Of a stretch of 64,000 nt of DNA, positions 51,364 through 59,099 are shown piece after piece. The position numbers were made by a program, and so were the translations under genes. The notes under the pieces were generated by a model. It ran no database searches and had not been told where the DNA came from. It saw only the letters and a list, made by a program, of their open reading frames with translations. How positions within the stretch are numbered: the first letter of the stretch is position 1; each line of letters starts with the position of its first letter. Source of the DNA: Trebonia sp036276115 (GTDB lineage Bacteria; Actinomycetota; Actinomycetes; Streptosporangiales; Streptosporangiaceae); the NCBI GenBank assembly GCA_036276115.1, contig DATBEM010000025.1, forward strand, positions 32,378-96,377, read 5' to 3'.

Positions 51364-51822
51364 ATGATGTACCTCTGGACCGCGCCCGGGCGCGGCGATG
51401 ACACCTCACGCAGCGTCAGCCCGCACAGTGCAACCGATAAGCACGGCGCAACCGATAAGCACGGCGCAACCGAAGACCACAGTGCAACCGAAGACCACAG
51501 TGCAACCGAAAGACACGCCAGCGGGGTGACCGACAGCGTCATCGCGGCCCGCCGGGCGGCCGAGTCGCTGCTGCGTGCCGGCCAGGCGGCCTGCGCCTAC
51601 ATCGAGTGCGCGTACACGGCGATCGGCGCTCCCGCGCTCAGCTTCCGCTACGTGCGCACCGGGAGCGGCTGGTCGGGACACCTCGGCCAGGCGGGCCAGG
51701 TGGTGTGGACGCCATTCGCCCCGGAGGACCCGCGGCCCTCAGGCGCTGCCCACTCAAGCGAGGCGGACGACGAGGGCGTTGGCCATCGCGGCTATGCCCT
51801 CCCCGCGGCCCGTCAGGCCTAG
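51364..51822 (+). CDS. Hypothetical protein with hexapeptide repeats
   Basis: 152 residues; the start is uncertain (ATG at 51364 or 51367, or a GTG about 160 bases on). Residues about 22-52 are five copies of an A-T-x-x-H-x repeat. A helical SVIAARRAAESLLRAGQAAC and a short SFRYVRTGSGWSGHLGQAGQ region follow and look like a folded domain that I cannot name. The last about 22 codons are antisense to the end of ispF (69-base convergent overlap), so the true C-terminus may have been lost. Confidence 0.5.
   Translation: MMYLWTAPGRGDDTSRSVSPHSATDKHGATDKHGATEDHSATEDHSATERHASGVTDSVIAARRAAESLLRAGQAACAYIECAYTAIGAPALSFRYVRTGSGWSGHLGQAGQVVWTPFAPEDPRPSGAAHSSEADDEGVGHRGYALPAARQA
51431..51517. repeat. 18-bp tandem repeat, five units
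   Basis: Two copies of CAACCGATAAGCACGGCG, two of CAACCGAAGACCACAGTG and a shorter fifth unit. Pairs of units are identical to each other, pointing to stepwise duplication. In-frame in the gene at 51364-51822. Confidence 0.9.
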
Positions 51823-52242
51823 CCCGTCAGTCGTGGTGGCCGACAGGCTGACCTGCTCGGCCTTGACCGACAGGGCCTCGGCGATGACGGCGATCGCCTC
51901 CGCGCGGCGCGGACCGACCTTGGGGCGGTTGCCGATCACGCAGATCGCCACGTTGCCGATGACGAAGCCCGCCTCGGCCACGAGGCGGGCGGTCTCGCGC
52001 AGCAGGGCCGTTCCCGGCGCGCCGGCCCACTCCGGCCGGGATGTCCCGAAGTGCGCGCCCAGGTCGCCGAGCCCGGATGCCGACAGCAGCGCGTCACAGG
52101 CGGCATGAGCCGCCGCGTCACCATCGGAATGCCCGGATAGCCCGGTCTCCCCGGGCCACGAAAGCCCCGCCAAGTGCAGTGGACGCCCATCCTCGAACGG
52201 ATGGACGTCCACTCCGACCCCAACCCGCGGCAAGTTCTCCAC
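51754..52242 (-). CDS. ispF: 2-C-methyl-D-erythritol 2,4-cyclodiphosphate synthase
   Basis: 162 residues from a GTG (product VENLPRVGVGVDVHPF); longer upstream reading is unsupported. Metal ligands Asp and His in VDVHPF, HSDGDAAAHAACDALLSASG with the third His, LGDLGAHFGTSRPEW, and the C-terminal TTTDGLGLTGRGEGIAAMA that closes the active site. Fifth step of the non-mevalonate isoprenoid pathway. Normally it follows ispD after carD. Here 190 non-coding bases separate it from carD, and carD ends in its own terminator, so it must be transcribed separately. Confidence 0.93.
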   Translation of the reverse strand: MENLPRVGVGVDVHPFEDGRPLHLAGLSWPGETGLSGHSDGDAAAHAACDALLSASGLGDLGAHFGTSRPEWAGAPGTALLRETARLVAEAGFVIGNVAICVIGNRPKVGPRRAEAIAVIAEALSVKAEQVSLSATTTDGLGLTGRGEGIAAMANALVVRLA

Positions 52243-52431
52243 GGGCGGCAGCTTACCGACTACCAGCCAGGCCAGTGCACAGGCAGCACGAACCGCCCCG
52301 ACAACGACGTGGCCGCCCAGTGCCACAGCACCGAGCAGCCACGAGGGTCTTGCCGGGGTCCGGGGGCCGCCCCCCGGGCAAGCACGAAGTCCTTGCCCCC
52401 GGCGAAAATGCCCGAAGGGCATTGAGCAGGG
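52243..52431. other. Gap where ispD is usually found
   Basis: 189 bases between ispF and carD. It contains the carD terminator (52404-52423) and a second GC-rich inverted repeat near 52340-52380, but no trace of IspD coding sequence that I can recognise. The ispF promoter must lie here. Confidence 0.6.
52404..52423 (-). terminator. Terminator of carD
   Basis: AATGCCC-TTC-GGGCATT followed by TTC on the minus strand, nine bases after the carD stop. Confidence 0.75.
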
Positions 52432-52914
52432 TTAGCTAGTAAGGACTTCGTCGAGCAGGGCCTCGGCCTTGTCCTCGTTGGTCTTCTCGGCGAGGGCGAG
52501 CTCGCTCACGAGGATCTGGCGAGCCTTGGCCAGCATGCGCTTCTCGCCGGCCGATAGGCCGCGCTCCTTGTCCCTGCGCCACAGGTCCCGGACAACCTCG
52601 GCGACCTTGTTGACGTCGCCGGACGCGAGCTTCTCCAGGTTCGCCTTGTACCGGCGCGACCAGTTGGTGGGCTCCTCAGTATGGGGAGCGCGGAGCACCT
52701 CGAACACGCGCTCTAGACCCTCAGCGCCTACCACGTCCCGCACGCCCACGAGCTCTGCGTTATCGGCCGGCACCCGGACGGTGAGATCTCCCTTGTCGAC
52801 CTTCAGTACTAGGTAGGTCTTCTCCTCGCCCTTGATGGTGCGAGTCTCAACGGCTTCGATGCGAGCAGCCCCATGGTGGGGGTAAACGACGGTATCGCCG
52901 ACCTTGAAAGACAT
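52432..52914 (-). CDS. carD: CarD-family RNA polymerase-binding regulator
   Basis: 160 residues starting MSFKVGDTVVYPHHGAARIE. N-terminal Tudor-like RNA-polymerase interaction domain (about 1-60) with TYLVLKVDKGDLTVRVPADN; C-terminal helical DNA-binding domain with PTNWSRRYKANLEKLASGDV, Trp included, and LSAGEKRMLAKARQILVSEL. CarD stabilises the open promoter complex of actinobacterial RNA polymerase and is essential in mycobacteria. The ATG is chosen over one 30 bases upstream because the family always begins with this motif. Confidence 0.95.
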   Translation of the reverse strand: MSFKVGDTVVYPHHGAARIEAVETRTIKGEEKTYLVLKVDKGDLTVRVPADNAELVGVRDVVGAEGLERVFEVLRAPHTEEPTNWSRRYKANLEKLASGDVNKVAEVVRDLWRRDKERGLSAGEKRMLAKARQILVSELALAEKTNEDKAEALLDEVLTS

Positions 52915-53277
52915 CTGGCAAGTACCCCTTCCGCTGAAGGCCATCTTACCACGCTGCGCACCGTCTATAAACTGCCGCTGGTGCTAAATATGCAGGTCAT
53001 TGGCCTATTTTCGAGCATACGCGAGCGCGTTCGGATGCCGGAACGCCTCGTGCATCCGGCCATCTGGCGCTGTCTTGGTACGGCGCTGTCTTGGTACCTA
53101 GACTGTCCGGATACCTACGGACGCTGGAGGCCAGTGGAGCGCGGCCTGCCTGTCCGTCGCCGCTGACGCTTAGGTATCTAGTCTACCCCGGTTTTCGCGA
53201 TCAGTTCCGGAGATCGCCGGTCGGCCCGCTCCCCGACCCGGCTCGCCGTGGCTCATACTAGGCAGTGGAGGTACGCC
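52915..53277. other. Divergent intergenic region between carD and the anchored protein
   Basis: 363 bases. It holds the carD promoter (AT-rich stretches near 52960-53000), a 16-base tandem duplication at 53066-53097 and AT-rich sequence near 53165-53190. The GGAGGTACGCC just before 53278 is the ribosome binding site of the plus-strand gene. No RNA gene was identified. Confidence 0.5.
53066..53097. repeat. Perfect 16-bp tandem duplication
   Basis: GGCGCTGTCTTGGTAC occurs twice without a gap, about 150-180 bases upstream of the carD start. It may be a duplicated regulator site or a chance slippage product. Confidence 0.85.
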
Positions 53278-53994
53278 GTGAGCTTCGACTATGACCCGGG
53301 AAGGGACGACGCCAGCCTGCCCCCGGTCGATGTCGTGATCCCGGATGACGCCCGGGAGCTAGCCCGGGACGTCCTGGCGTACCGCCGGGAGGTACGGGCC
53401 CGGCGGCGCCGCGAGCGCCTCCTGCGGCTCCTAGGGCCGCTCGGGCGGCTCAGGCTTGTCCGCCACGGCACCGTCTTCCCCTTGATCGCCACCTGCGTGG
53501 CACTGTCGCTGCTGGCCGGGACGATGCTGTCGGTGGTGACGATCGGCCCCGCGTCGGCGCCCACGACCACGCCAGTGGCAGCCGATCCGGCTGAGCTGCC
53601 CGCGGACACGCTCGAGGTCGACTACGCGGTCCGGGCAACCACCCGCTCCCTGGGCGGCTCGGTGCTCGCGCTCGTCCCCGCCGGGTGCGACTGCCAGGCG
53701 GCCCTGCGGGCACTGGCCACGCAGGCGGCGCGGGCAGGCGTGGACGTGTACTTCGTCTACCACGCGGACGCCGCCAGCGCGGCCGCCGGGGCGCTGGCGG
53801 CCCAGACGGCGCATTACGGCCAGGACACCGCCCGGACCGCGTTCGACGCCAGCGGGGTGCTGTTCAGCGAGTACCGGGCCGACCGCCTCACCGCGCTGCT
53901 GGTGCGCCAGGATGCCACCGTTGTCGTGGTGCGCGCGTTTCCGGCCGGGTTCAACCTGACCCCCAACCTGTCGGCCATAGAGGCTACCCACTAG
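53278..53994 (+). CDS. Single-pass membrane protein of unknown function
   Basis: 238 residues from a GTG after TGGAGGTACGCC. A cytoplasmic N-terminus with a strongly basic YRREVRARRRRERLL stretch, one transmembrane helix (about 60-82, FPLIATCVALSLLAGTMLSV), then an extracytoplasmic domain. That domain contains a GCDCQAALRAL pair of Cys, VYFVYHADAASAAAGALAAQ and an alpha/beta-like layout that might be a thioredoxin-like or substrate-binding fold. I cannot name the family, though a similar gene often lies beside carD in related genomes (family memory, not verified). Confidence 0.75.
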   Translation: MSFDYDPGRDDASLPPVDVVIPDDARELARDVLAYRREVRARRRRERLLRLLGPLGRLRLVRHGTVFPLIATCVALSLLAGTMLSVVTIGPASAPTTTPVAADPAELPADTLEVDYAVRATTRSLGGSVLALVPAGCDCQAALRALATQAARAGVDVYFVYHADAASAAAGALAAQTAHYGQDTARTAFDASGVLFSEYRADRLTALLVRQDATVVVVRAFPAGFNLTPNLSAIEATH

Positions 53995-54087
53995 CATTTC
54001 TACGCGCCGTAGTGGAGGCGCGGGGCCGCTGGCCATGACGGGAGTCCGCCAACCCTCCCGACACCCATATCCGAGGAGGCATTCGCC

Positions 54088-54717
54088 GTGATCCGCAAGA
54101 GCCTGCTGGCCGGGGCCGTCGCCATGCTGGTGGTGCCGGCGCTCGCCGGGTGCGAGGCCGGGCTCAACGCGCCGACGCTCGAGTTCCACTCGGCGTCGAG
54201 CGGCGCGCACACCGTGGTCAACGGGATCACCGTCAACAACATGTACGTGCTCGCCGCGCCGGTGGGCTCGTCCCTGCCGGCCGGGTCGAACGCCAGCGTG
54301 TTCCTCGGCCTGTACAACAACGGCAATAGCGCCGACTCGCTCGTCGGGGTCTCGGTCGCCGACGGCAGTGCCAAGGGCGCGACAATCGACGGCGGCGCCA
54401 TCGGCCTGCCGGCCAACTCGAGCGTGAACCTCACCGGCCCGGAGCCGAAGGTCGTCCTCACCGGGCTGGCCAAGCCACTGACGGCCGGGGCCGACATCGA
54501 CATCGTGCTGACGTTCCAGCAGGCCGGGCAGGTCGAGCTGGACGTGCCGGTCGAGCCGCAGTCGTTCTACTACGAGAACAACTCGCAAGCCCCGAGCTCG
54601 ACGCCGACGCCGTCAGCCACCCCCTCGGCGACCGGCACGCCGTCCGGGTCCGCCACGCCGTCCGGGCCCGCCACGCCGTCGACGACGCCGACACCGTCCA
54701 CGACCCCCACCCAGTAA
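54088..54717 (+). CDS. Secreted lipoprotein, DUF461/LpqE-like
   Basis: 209 residues from a GTG. A lipobox LAGC at about 19-22 ends a signal peptide, so the mature protein should be a membrane-anchored lipoprotein. The domain (about 28-160) is beta-rich: VVNGITVNNMYVLAAPVGSS, ASVFLGLYNNGNSADSLVGV, VLTGLAKPLTAGADIDIVLT, FQQAGQVELDVPVEP. This arrangement resembles copper-chaperone PCu(A)C-like and DUF461 lipoproteins but lacks the Met/His copper motif. The last about 45 residues are a Thr/Pro/Ser repeat tail, likely disordered. Confidence 0.78.
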   Translation: MIRKSLLAGAVAMLVVPALAGCEAGLNAPTLEFHSASSGAHTVVNGITVNNMYVLAAPVGSSLPAGSNASVFLGLYNNGNSADSLVGVSVADGSAKGATIDGGAIGLPANSSVNLTGPEPKVVLTGLAKPLTAGADIDIVLTFQQAGQVELDVPVEPQSFYYENNSQAPSSTPTPSATPSATGTPSGSATPSGPATPSTTPTPSTTPTQ

Positions 54718-54782
54718 CCGCCCGCGGCAACCGCCCGCCCGAAACGGCGGGGCTAGCGGCCGCGGGGTCCGCCCGGCGAGAC

Positions 54783-54822
54783 GAGAAGGGCCGGCCAGGA
54801 TTCTCCTGGCCGGCCCCTTCTC
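54783..54822. terminator. 18-bp hairpin, bidirectional terminator
   Basis: GAGAAGGGCCGGCCAGGA and its near-perfect complement surround TTC. It lies between the convergent lipoprotein and regX3 genes and can serve both. Confidence 0.9.
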
Positions 54823-54834
54823 GCGTCCGGGCCC

Positions 54835-55521
54835 TTAGGCGATGGACTCGAACTTGTATCCCAGGCCGCGCACGGTGACGATGTGCCGGGGCTTGGCGGG
54901 GTCGGTCTCGATCTTGGCCCGCAGCCGCTTGACGTGGACGTCCAGCGTCTTGGTGTCGCCGACGTAGTCAGCCCCCCAGACCCGGTCGATGAGCTGCATG
55001 CGGGTCAGGACCCGGTCGGCGTTGCGCAGCAGTACCTGCAGCAGCTCGAACTCCTTGAGCGGGAGCTGGACCTGCTCGCCGCGCACGCTGACGACGTGCC
55101 GCTCGACGTCCATGCGGACCGGGCCCGCCTCCAGCGTCGACTCGGCGACCTCCTCGACGTCGCCGCGGCGGCGCAGCACGGCCCGCATCCGGGCGACTAG
55201 CTCGCGCGAGGAGAACGGCTTGGTGACGTAGTCATCGGCCCCGAGCTCAAGGCCCACGACCTTGTCGATCTCGCTGTCCTTGGCCGTCAGCATGATGACG
55301 GGGACGCTGGAGCGCTCGCGCAGCGCCCGGCACACCTCGCTGCCGGGCAGCCCGGGCAGCATCAGGTCGAGCAGGACGAGGTCGGCCCCCGTGCGGTCGA
55401 AGGTCTCCAGCGCGTCCGGGCCGGTCGCGCAGACCGCGACCTCGAACCCCTCCTTGCGGAGCATGTAGGAGATCGCGTCGCTGAAAGACTCCTCGTCTTC
55501 AACGACGAGCACGCGTGTCAC
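54835..55521 (-). CDS. regX3: RegX3-type OmpR-family response regulator
   Basis: 228 residues from a GTG after GGAGG. Receiver domain: VTRVLVVEDEESFSDAISYM, phospho-acceptor Asp in LVLLDLMLPGLPG (about 52), Lys in ADDYVTKPF (about 101). Winged-helix DNA-binding domain: LPLKEFELLQVLLRNADRVL, VWGADYVGDTKTLDVHVKRL, TVRGLGYKFE. RegX3/PhoP-type regulators control phosphate uptake. The start overlaps the stop of the kinase gene (GTGA), so the two are made together. Confidence 0.93.
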   Translation of the reverse strand: MTRVLVVEDEESFSDAISYMLRKEGFEVAVCATGPDALETFDRTGADLVLLDLMLPGLPGSEVCRALRERSSVPVIMLTAKDSEIDKVVGLELGADDYVTKPFSSRELVARMRAVLRRRGDVEEVAESTLEAGPVRMDVERHVVSVRGEQVQLPLKEFELLQVLLRNADRVLTRMQLIDRVWGADYVGDTKTLDVHVKRLRAKIETDPAKPRHIVTVRGLGYKFESIA

Positions 55522-56648
55522 TGAACTGCCTCCTGGCGCAGTGGTATCCACAAGGTAAACGTCGAACCCTCGCCCTCCACGCTCCGCACGGTGACGCGGC
55601 CGCCATGGGCGGCCATCACGTGCTTCACGATGGCGAGGCCGAGACCGGTACCGCCGGTGGCCCGCGAGCGGGCCGGGTCCACGCGGTAGAACCGCTCGAA
55701 GATTCGCTCTAGGTCCCGTTCGGGGATGCCGAGGCCCTGGTCGGCGACGCTGACCTCCACGCCGCCGTCGCCAGTGCGGCGCACGCCGACGACGACCTTG
55801 GTGCGCTCCGGGCTGTAGACCACCGCGTTCTCCAGCAGGTTGCGCACCGCCGTGACCATGAGATCCTCGGCGCCGAGGACGCTGAGGCCGCGCGTGCCAG
55901 ACGAGGTGAGCGTGATGCCGCGGGCGTTGGCCTTCATCCGGCACCGGTCGAGGGCCTCGGCGATGATCACGTCGATCTCCACCGGGCGCGGGTCCGGGAC
56001 CGGCTCGGCCGCCTGGATGCGGTTGAGCGTGATCAGGTCCTGGACGAGGAAGGTCAGCCGGGCCGCCTCCTGGCGCATCCGGCCGGCGAACCGGCGGACG
56101 GCCTCGGCGTCGTCGGCGGCGTCCTCGATCGTCTCGGCCAGCAGCGCGAGCGCGCCGACCGGGGTCTTGAGCTCGTGGCTCACGTTGGCGACGAAATCGC
56201 GGCGGACTTCCTCGACCCGGCGCGACTCGGTCTGGTCCTCGGCCAGTACCAGCACCAGGCCCCCACCGCCGACGGCGCCGGACAAGGGGGCGACCCGGAC
56301 CGCGAAGTTGGTCGTGCGCCCGGCGTGGCCGGGGGCCTGGACCTCAATCTCAGTGTCCCTGATCTCGCCATCGCGGCGGACCTGGCGGGCGAGGGCCAGT
56401 AGCTCGCCCACCATCAGCCGGTCGCCCTTGACGATGCCGAAGGCGCGGGCGGCGGCGCTGGCCCGCAGGACGCGGTCCTCACTGTCCACCACGACGGCGG
56501 AAGAAGACAGCACGGACAGGACTGAGGCAATGCCGGGCGGCAACTTCGTCGGCTGCACGCCTCGCCCGCGCGGGCCGCGAGGCTGGCGCGACATGCCGCC
56601 GACCCGGGTCCTTATCGCCACGGGATTGCTCGCGGCGGCGGCGCACAT
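55518..56648 (-). CDS. senX3: SenX3-type sensor histidine kinase, apparently without membrane helices
   Basis: 376 residues. PAS-like domain VLSVLSSSAVVVDSEDRVLR (about 45-64), HisKA FVANVSHELKTPVGALALLA with the phospho-His (about 161), HATPase_c with NLLENAVVYSPER (N box), VADQGLGIPERDLERIFERF (G1/F) and GGTGLGLAIVKHVMAAHGGR (G2). SenX3/PhoR homologues normally start with one or two transmembrane helices. Here residues 1-40 are Ala/Arg/Pro-rich and hydrophilic, and I find no hydrophobic segment upstream. Either the sensor is cytosolic or the N-terminus was lost by frameshift. Confidence 0.9.
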   Translation of the reverse strand: MCAAAASNPVAIRTRVGGMSRQPRGPRGRGVQPTKLPPGIASVLSVLSSSAVVVDSEDRVLRASAAARAFGIVKGDRLMVGELLALARQVRRDGEIRDTEIEVQAPGHAGRTTNFAVRVAPLSGAVGGGGLVLVLAEDQTESRRVEEVRRDFVANVSHELKTPVGALALLAETIEDAADDAEAVRRFAGRMRQEAARLTFLVQDLITLNRIQAAEPVPDPRPVEIDVIIAEALDRCRMKANARGITLTSSGTRGLSVLGAEDLMVTAVRNLLENAVVYSPERTKVVVGVRRTGDGGVEVSVADQGLGIPERDLERIFERFYRVDPARSRATGGTGLGLAIVKHVMAAHGGRVTVRSVEGEGSTFTLWIPLRQEAVQ

Positions 56649-56842
56649 CGCCGTGACCTGTCCATACTCACGTATCCGATGGTATGCGGACTCGGCCAGC
56701 CGTCCACAGTCCGGCGATTGCGGGAAAATTCACACTTTCCTCAATGTTCACCTATTAATCCTTAAGCTGACATCTAGGATTCATGTTGAATTTGCCCGCT
56801 CGCCGTCTATTCCTGCTTTGGCCTAATCCGGCCAGGACCGGG
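56649..56842. other. Promoter region of senX3-regX3
   Basis: 194 bases, clearly AT-richer than its surroundings (56720-56810). It contains single GTTCACC (56746) and ATTCACA (56728) motifs reminiscent of PHO-box units, but their 18-base spacing does not fit the 11-base direct-repeat rule. It also lies downstream of gpmA. Confidence 0.4.
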
Positions 56843-57586
56843 CTACCGGCCCTGGTTCTTGACGGCCTCCGCCGCCGCCACCGCGGCCTCCGGGTCGAGG
56901 TAGCGGCCGCCCGGCGTGACTGGCTTGTAGGCCTCGTCGAGCTCGTAGAGCAGCGGGATGCCGGTCGGGATGTTCAGCTCGGCGATCGCGGCGTCGCTGA
57001 TGCCGTCGAGGTGCTTGACCAGTGCCCGCAGCGAGTTGCCGTGCGCCACGACCAGGACGGTCTTACCCGTCGCGAGGTCCGGCACGATGGCGTCGTACCA
57101 GTACGGCAGGAGCCTGCTCACGACGTCGCGCAGGCACTCGGTGCGCGGCCGCAGCTCGGGCGGCATCCCCGCGTAGCGCGGGTCGCCCGCCTCCGACATC
57201 GGGTCGTCGTCGGCGATCGGCGGCGGCGGGACGTCATAGGAGCGGCGCCAGGTCATGAACTGCTCGTCGCCGAACTCCTCGCGCGTCTGGGCCTTGTCCT
57301 TGCCCTGGAGCGCGCCGTAGTGGCGCTCGTTGAGCCGCCAGCTGCGGCGCACCGGGAGCCAGCCGAGGCCGGCCGACTCCAGGGCGTAGTTGGCCGTCTG
57401 GATCGCGCGGGTGAGCACCGACGTGTGCACCACGCCAGGGCGCAGGCCCGCGTCCACGATCATGCGGCCGCCGGCCGCCGCCTCCTGGATGCCCTTCGCC
57501 GCGAGGGTCACGTCCACCCAGCCGGTGAACAGGCCCTTGGCGTTCCATTCACTCTCACCATGGCGCAATAGCACGAGGGTTCCCAT
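56843..57586 (-). CDS. gpmA: 2,3-bisphosphoglycerate-dependent phosphoglycerate mutase
   Basis: 247 residues, normal for the family. LVLLRHGESEWNAKGLFTGW with the phospho-His (about 10), the C-terminal VLVVAHGNSLRALVKHL with the second His, ERHYGALQGKDKAQTREEFG and DDDPMSEAGDPRYAG. Interconverts 3- and 2-phosphoglycerate in glycolysis. The gpm-senX3-regX3 order matches mycobacteria and other actinobacteria. Confidence 0.94.
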   Translation of the reverse strand: MGTLVLLRHGESEWNAKGLFTGWVDVTLAAKGIQEAAAGGRMIVDAGLRPGVVHTSVLTRAIQTANYALESAGLGWLPVRRSWRLNERHYGALQGKDKAQTREEFGDEQFMTWRRSYDVPPPPIADDDPMSEAGDPRYAGMPPELRPRTECLRDVVSRLLPYWYDAIVPDLATGKTVLVVAHGNSLRALVKHLDGISDAAIAELNIPTGIPLLYELDEAYKPVTPGGRYLDPEAAVAAAEAVKNQGR

Positions 57587-57726
57587 GGCAGCCAGGGTAG
57601 CCGCCGCCTCGGGCGGCCGACAGGGGCCCTGCCCTGCCCCGCCCGGCCAGGCGCGGCGGCGAGAGAACGCGCGCCCGCACCCCGCGCGGGGGAACACAGA
57701 CCGATTCCCGATAGTTGGTTACATCT

Positions 57727-59088
57727 GTGTCGACTAAGCCCCCATCTATTCCCAGGCGGATCGCCACGCTCAGCGTGCACACCTCCCCGCTGGACCAGCC
57801 GGGAACCGGCGACGCCGGCGGGCTGAACGTCTACGTCGTCGAGGTGGCGCGGCGCCTGGCGGAGCGCGGCACCGAGGTGGACATCTTCACCCGGGCAGTC
57901 TGCCGGGACACCCCGCCGCTGGCGGAGCTGGCGCCGGGGGTCATGGTCCGCAGCGTGGTGGCCGGGCCCTTCGAAGAGCTGGACAAGACCGACCTCCCAG
58001 GCCAGGTCTGCCAGTTCACCCTGGAGGTGCTGCGGGCCGAGGCGGCCGCCGATCCTGGCCGCTACGACCTCATCCACGGGCACTACTGGCTGTCGGGCAA
58101 GGTGGGCGCGGCCGTCAAGGCCCGCTGGCACGTCCCGCTCGTGCAGTCCATGCACACCCTCGGGAAGGTGAAGAACGCCGCGATCGCGGCGGGCGACTCC
58201 CCCGAGCCGGCGGACCGGCTCGCGGGCGAGGACGAGGTGGTGAGCGCGGCCGACCGGCTGATCGCCAACACCGCCCACGAGGCCCGCCAGCTGACCGAGC
58301 TCTACGGGGCCGACCCGGCCAAGGTCCGGACCGTCAGCCCCGGCGTCAACCTGCGGGTCTTCCGCCCGGGCGACGAGCCGGACGCGCGGGCGCGGGCGCG
58401 GCGCAAGCTCGGCCTCGCCGCCGACGCCGTCGTCTTGCTGTTCGTGGGGCGGGTGCAGCCGCTCAAGGGCCCGGACGTGGCCCTGGCGGCGGCCGCCCGG
58501 CTGGTCCACGACGATCCCGCCCTGCGGTCCCGGCTGCAGGTAGTCCTCGTCGGCGGCCCCAGCGGCCAGGCGTCGCGGGCCGACCCGGACGGGATGCGCG
58601 AGCTGGCCGCCCGGCTCGGCATCGGGGACCTGCTGCGGCAGGAGCCGCCCTGCCCGCAGGCGGAGCTGGCGGACTGGTACCGGGCCGCCACGCTGGTGCT
58701 GGCCCCCTCCCACTCGGAGTCCTTCGGGCTGGTGGCGCTGGAGGCGCAGGCGTGCGGCACCCCGGTGGTGGCGGCGAGCGTGGGCGGCCTGCGGACCGCG
58801 GTGCGCGACGGCCACTCCGGCGTGCTGGTCGACGGGCACGATCCGGTTACCTGGGCGCGAGTGATCCGGCCGCTGCTGGCCGCGCCACGGCGCCTGGCGG
58901 CCCTGTCGGAGGGCGCGTGGCGGCACGCGTCCGCTTTCGGGTGGTCCGCTACGGTAGAGCGGCTAACGGCGGTGTATACCGGAGCCATGCAGTCCTATCC
59001 GGAGGGATACTCCACTGAGCAGCCCTACCCGGCCCGGCGCTACCCTGCGCCCCCCGGGGACGTGGCCGCCGCTAGAGTTGGCGCATAG
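57727..59088 (+). CDS. mshA: D-inositol-3-phosphate glycosyltransferase MshA
   Basis: 453 residues from a GTG; a TTG 12 bases earlier is an alternative. GT4 fold: IATLSVHTSPLDQPGTGDAG, GLNVYVVEVARRLAERGTEV, DLIHGHYWLSGKVGAAV, NTAHEARQLTELYGADPAKV, the sugar-nucleotide grip FVGRVQPLKGPDVALAAAAR and PSHSESFGLVALEAQACGTP. Transfers GlcNAc to inositol 3-phosphate, the first committed step of mycothiol synthesis, which confirms an actinobacterial host. The last about 35 residues are Tyr/Pro/Arg-rich. YbjN follows 11 bases later. Confidence 0.93.
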   Translation: MSTKPPSIPRRIATLSVHTSPLDQPGTGDAGGLNVYVVEVARRLAERGTEVDIFTRAVCRDTPPLAELAPGVMVRSVVAGPFEELDKTDLPGQVCQFTLEVLRAEAAADPGRYDLIHGHYWLSGKVGAAVKARWHVPLVQSMHTLGKVKNAAIAAGDSPEPADRLAGEDEVVSAADRLIANTAHEARQLTELYGADPAKVRTVSPGVNLRVFRPGDEPDARARARRKLGLAADAVVLLFVGRVQPLKGPDVALAAAARLVHDDPALRSRLQVVLVGGPSGQASRADPDGMRELAARLGIGDLLRQEPPCPQAELADWYRAATLVLAPSHSESFGLVALEAQACGTPVVAASVGGLRTAVRDGHSGVLVDGHDPVTWARVIRPLLAAPRRLAALSEGAWRHASAFGWSATVERLTAVYTGAMQSYPEGYSTEQPYPARRYPAPPGDVAAARVGA

Positions 59089-59099
59089 GGGATTCAGGC

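Noticed and set aside
56728..56752. Possible PHO box upstream of senX3-regX3
   Set aside because: Two TTCAC-containing motifs are present, but their 18-base spacing does not match the 11-base direct-repeat unit of actinobacterial PHO boxes.
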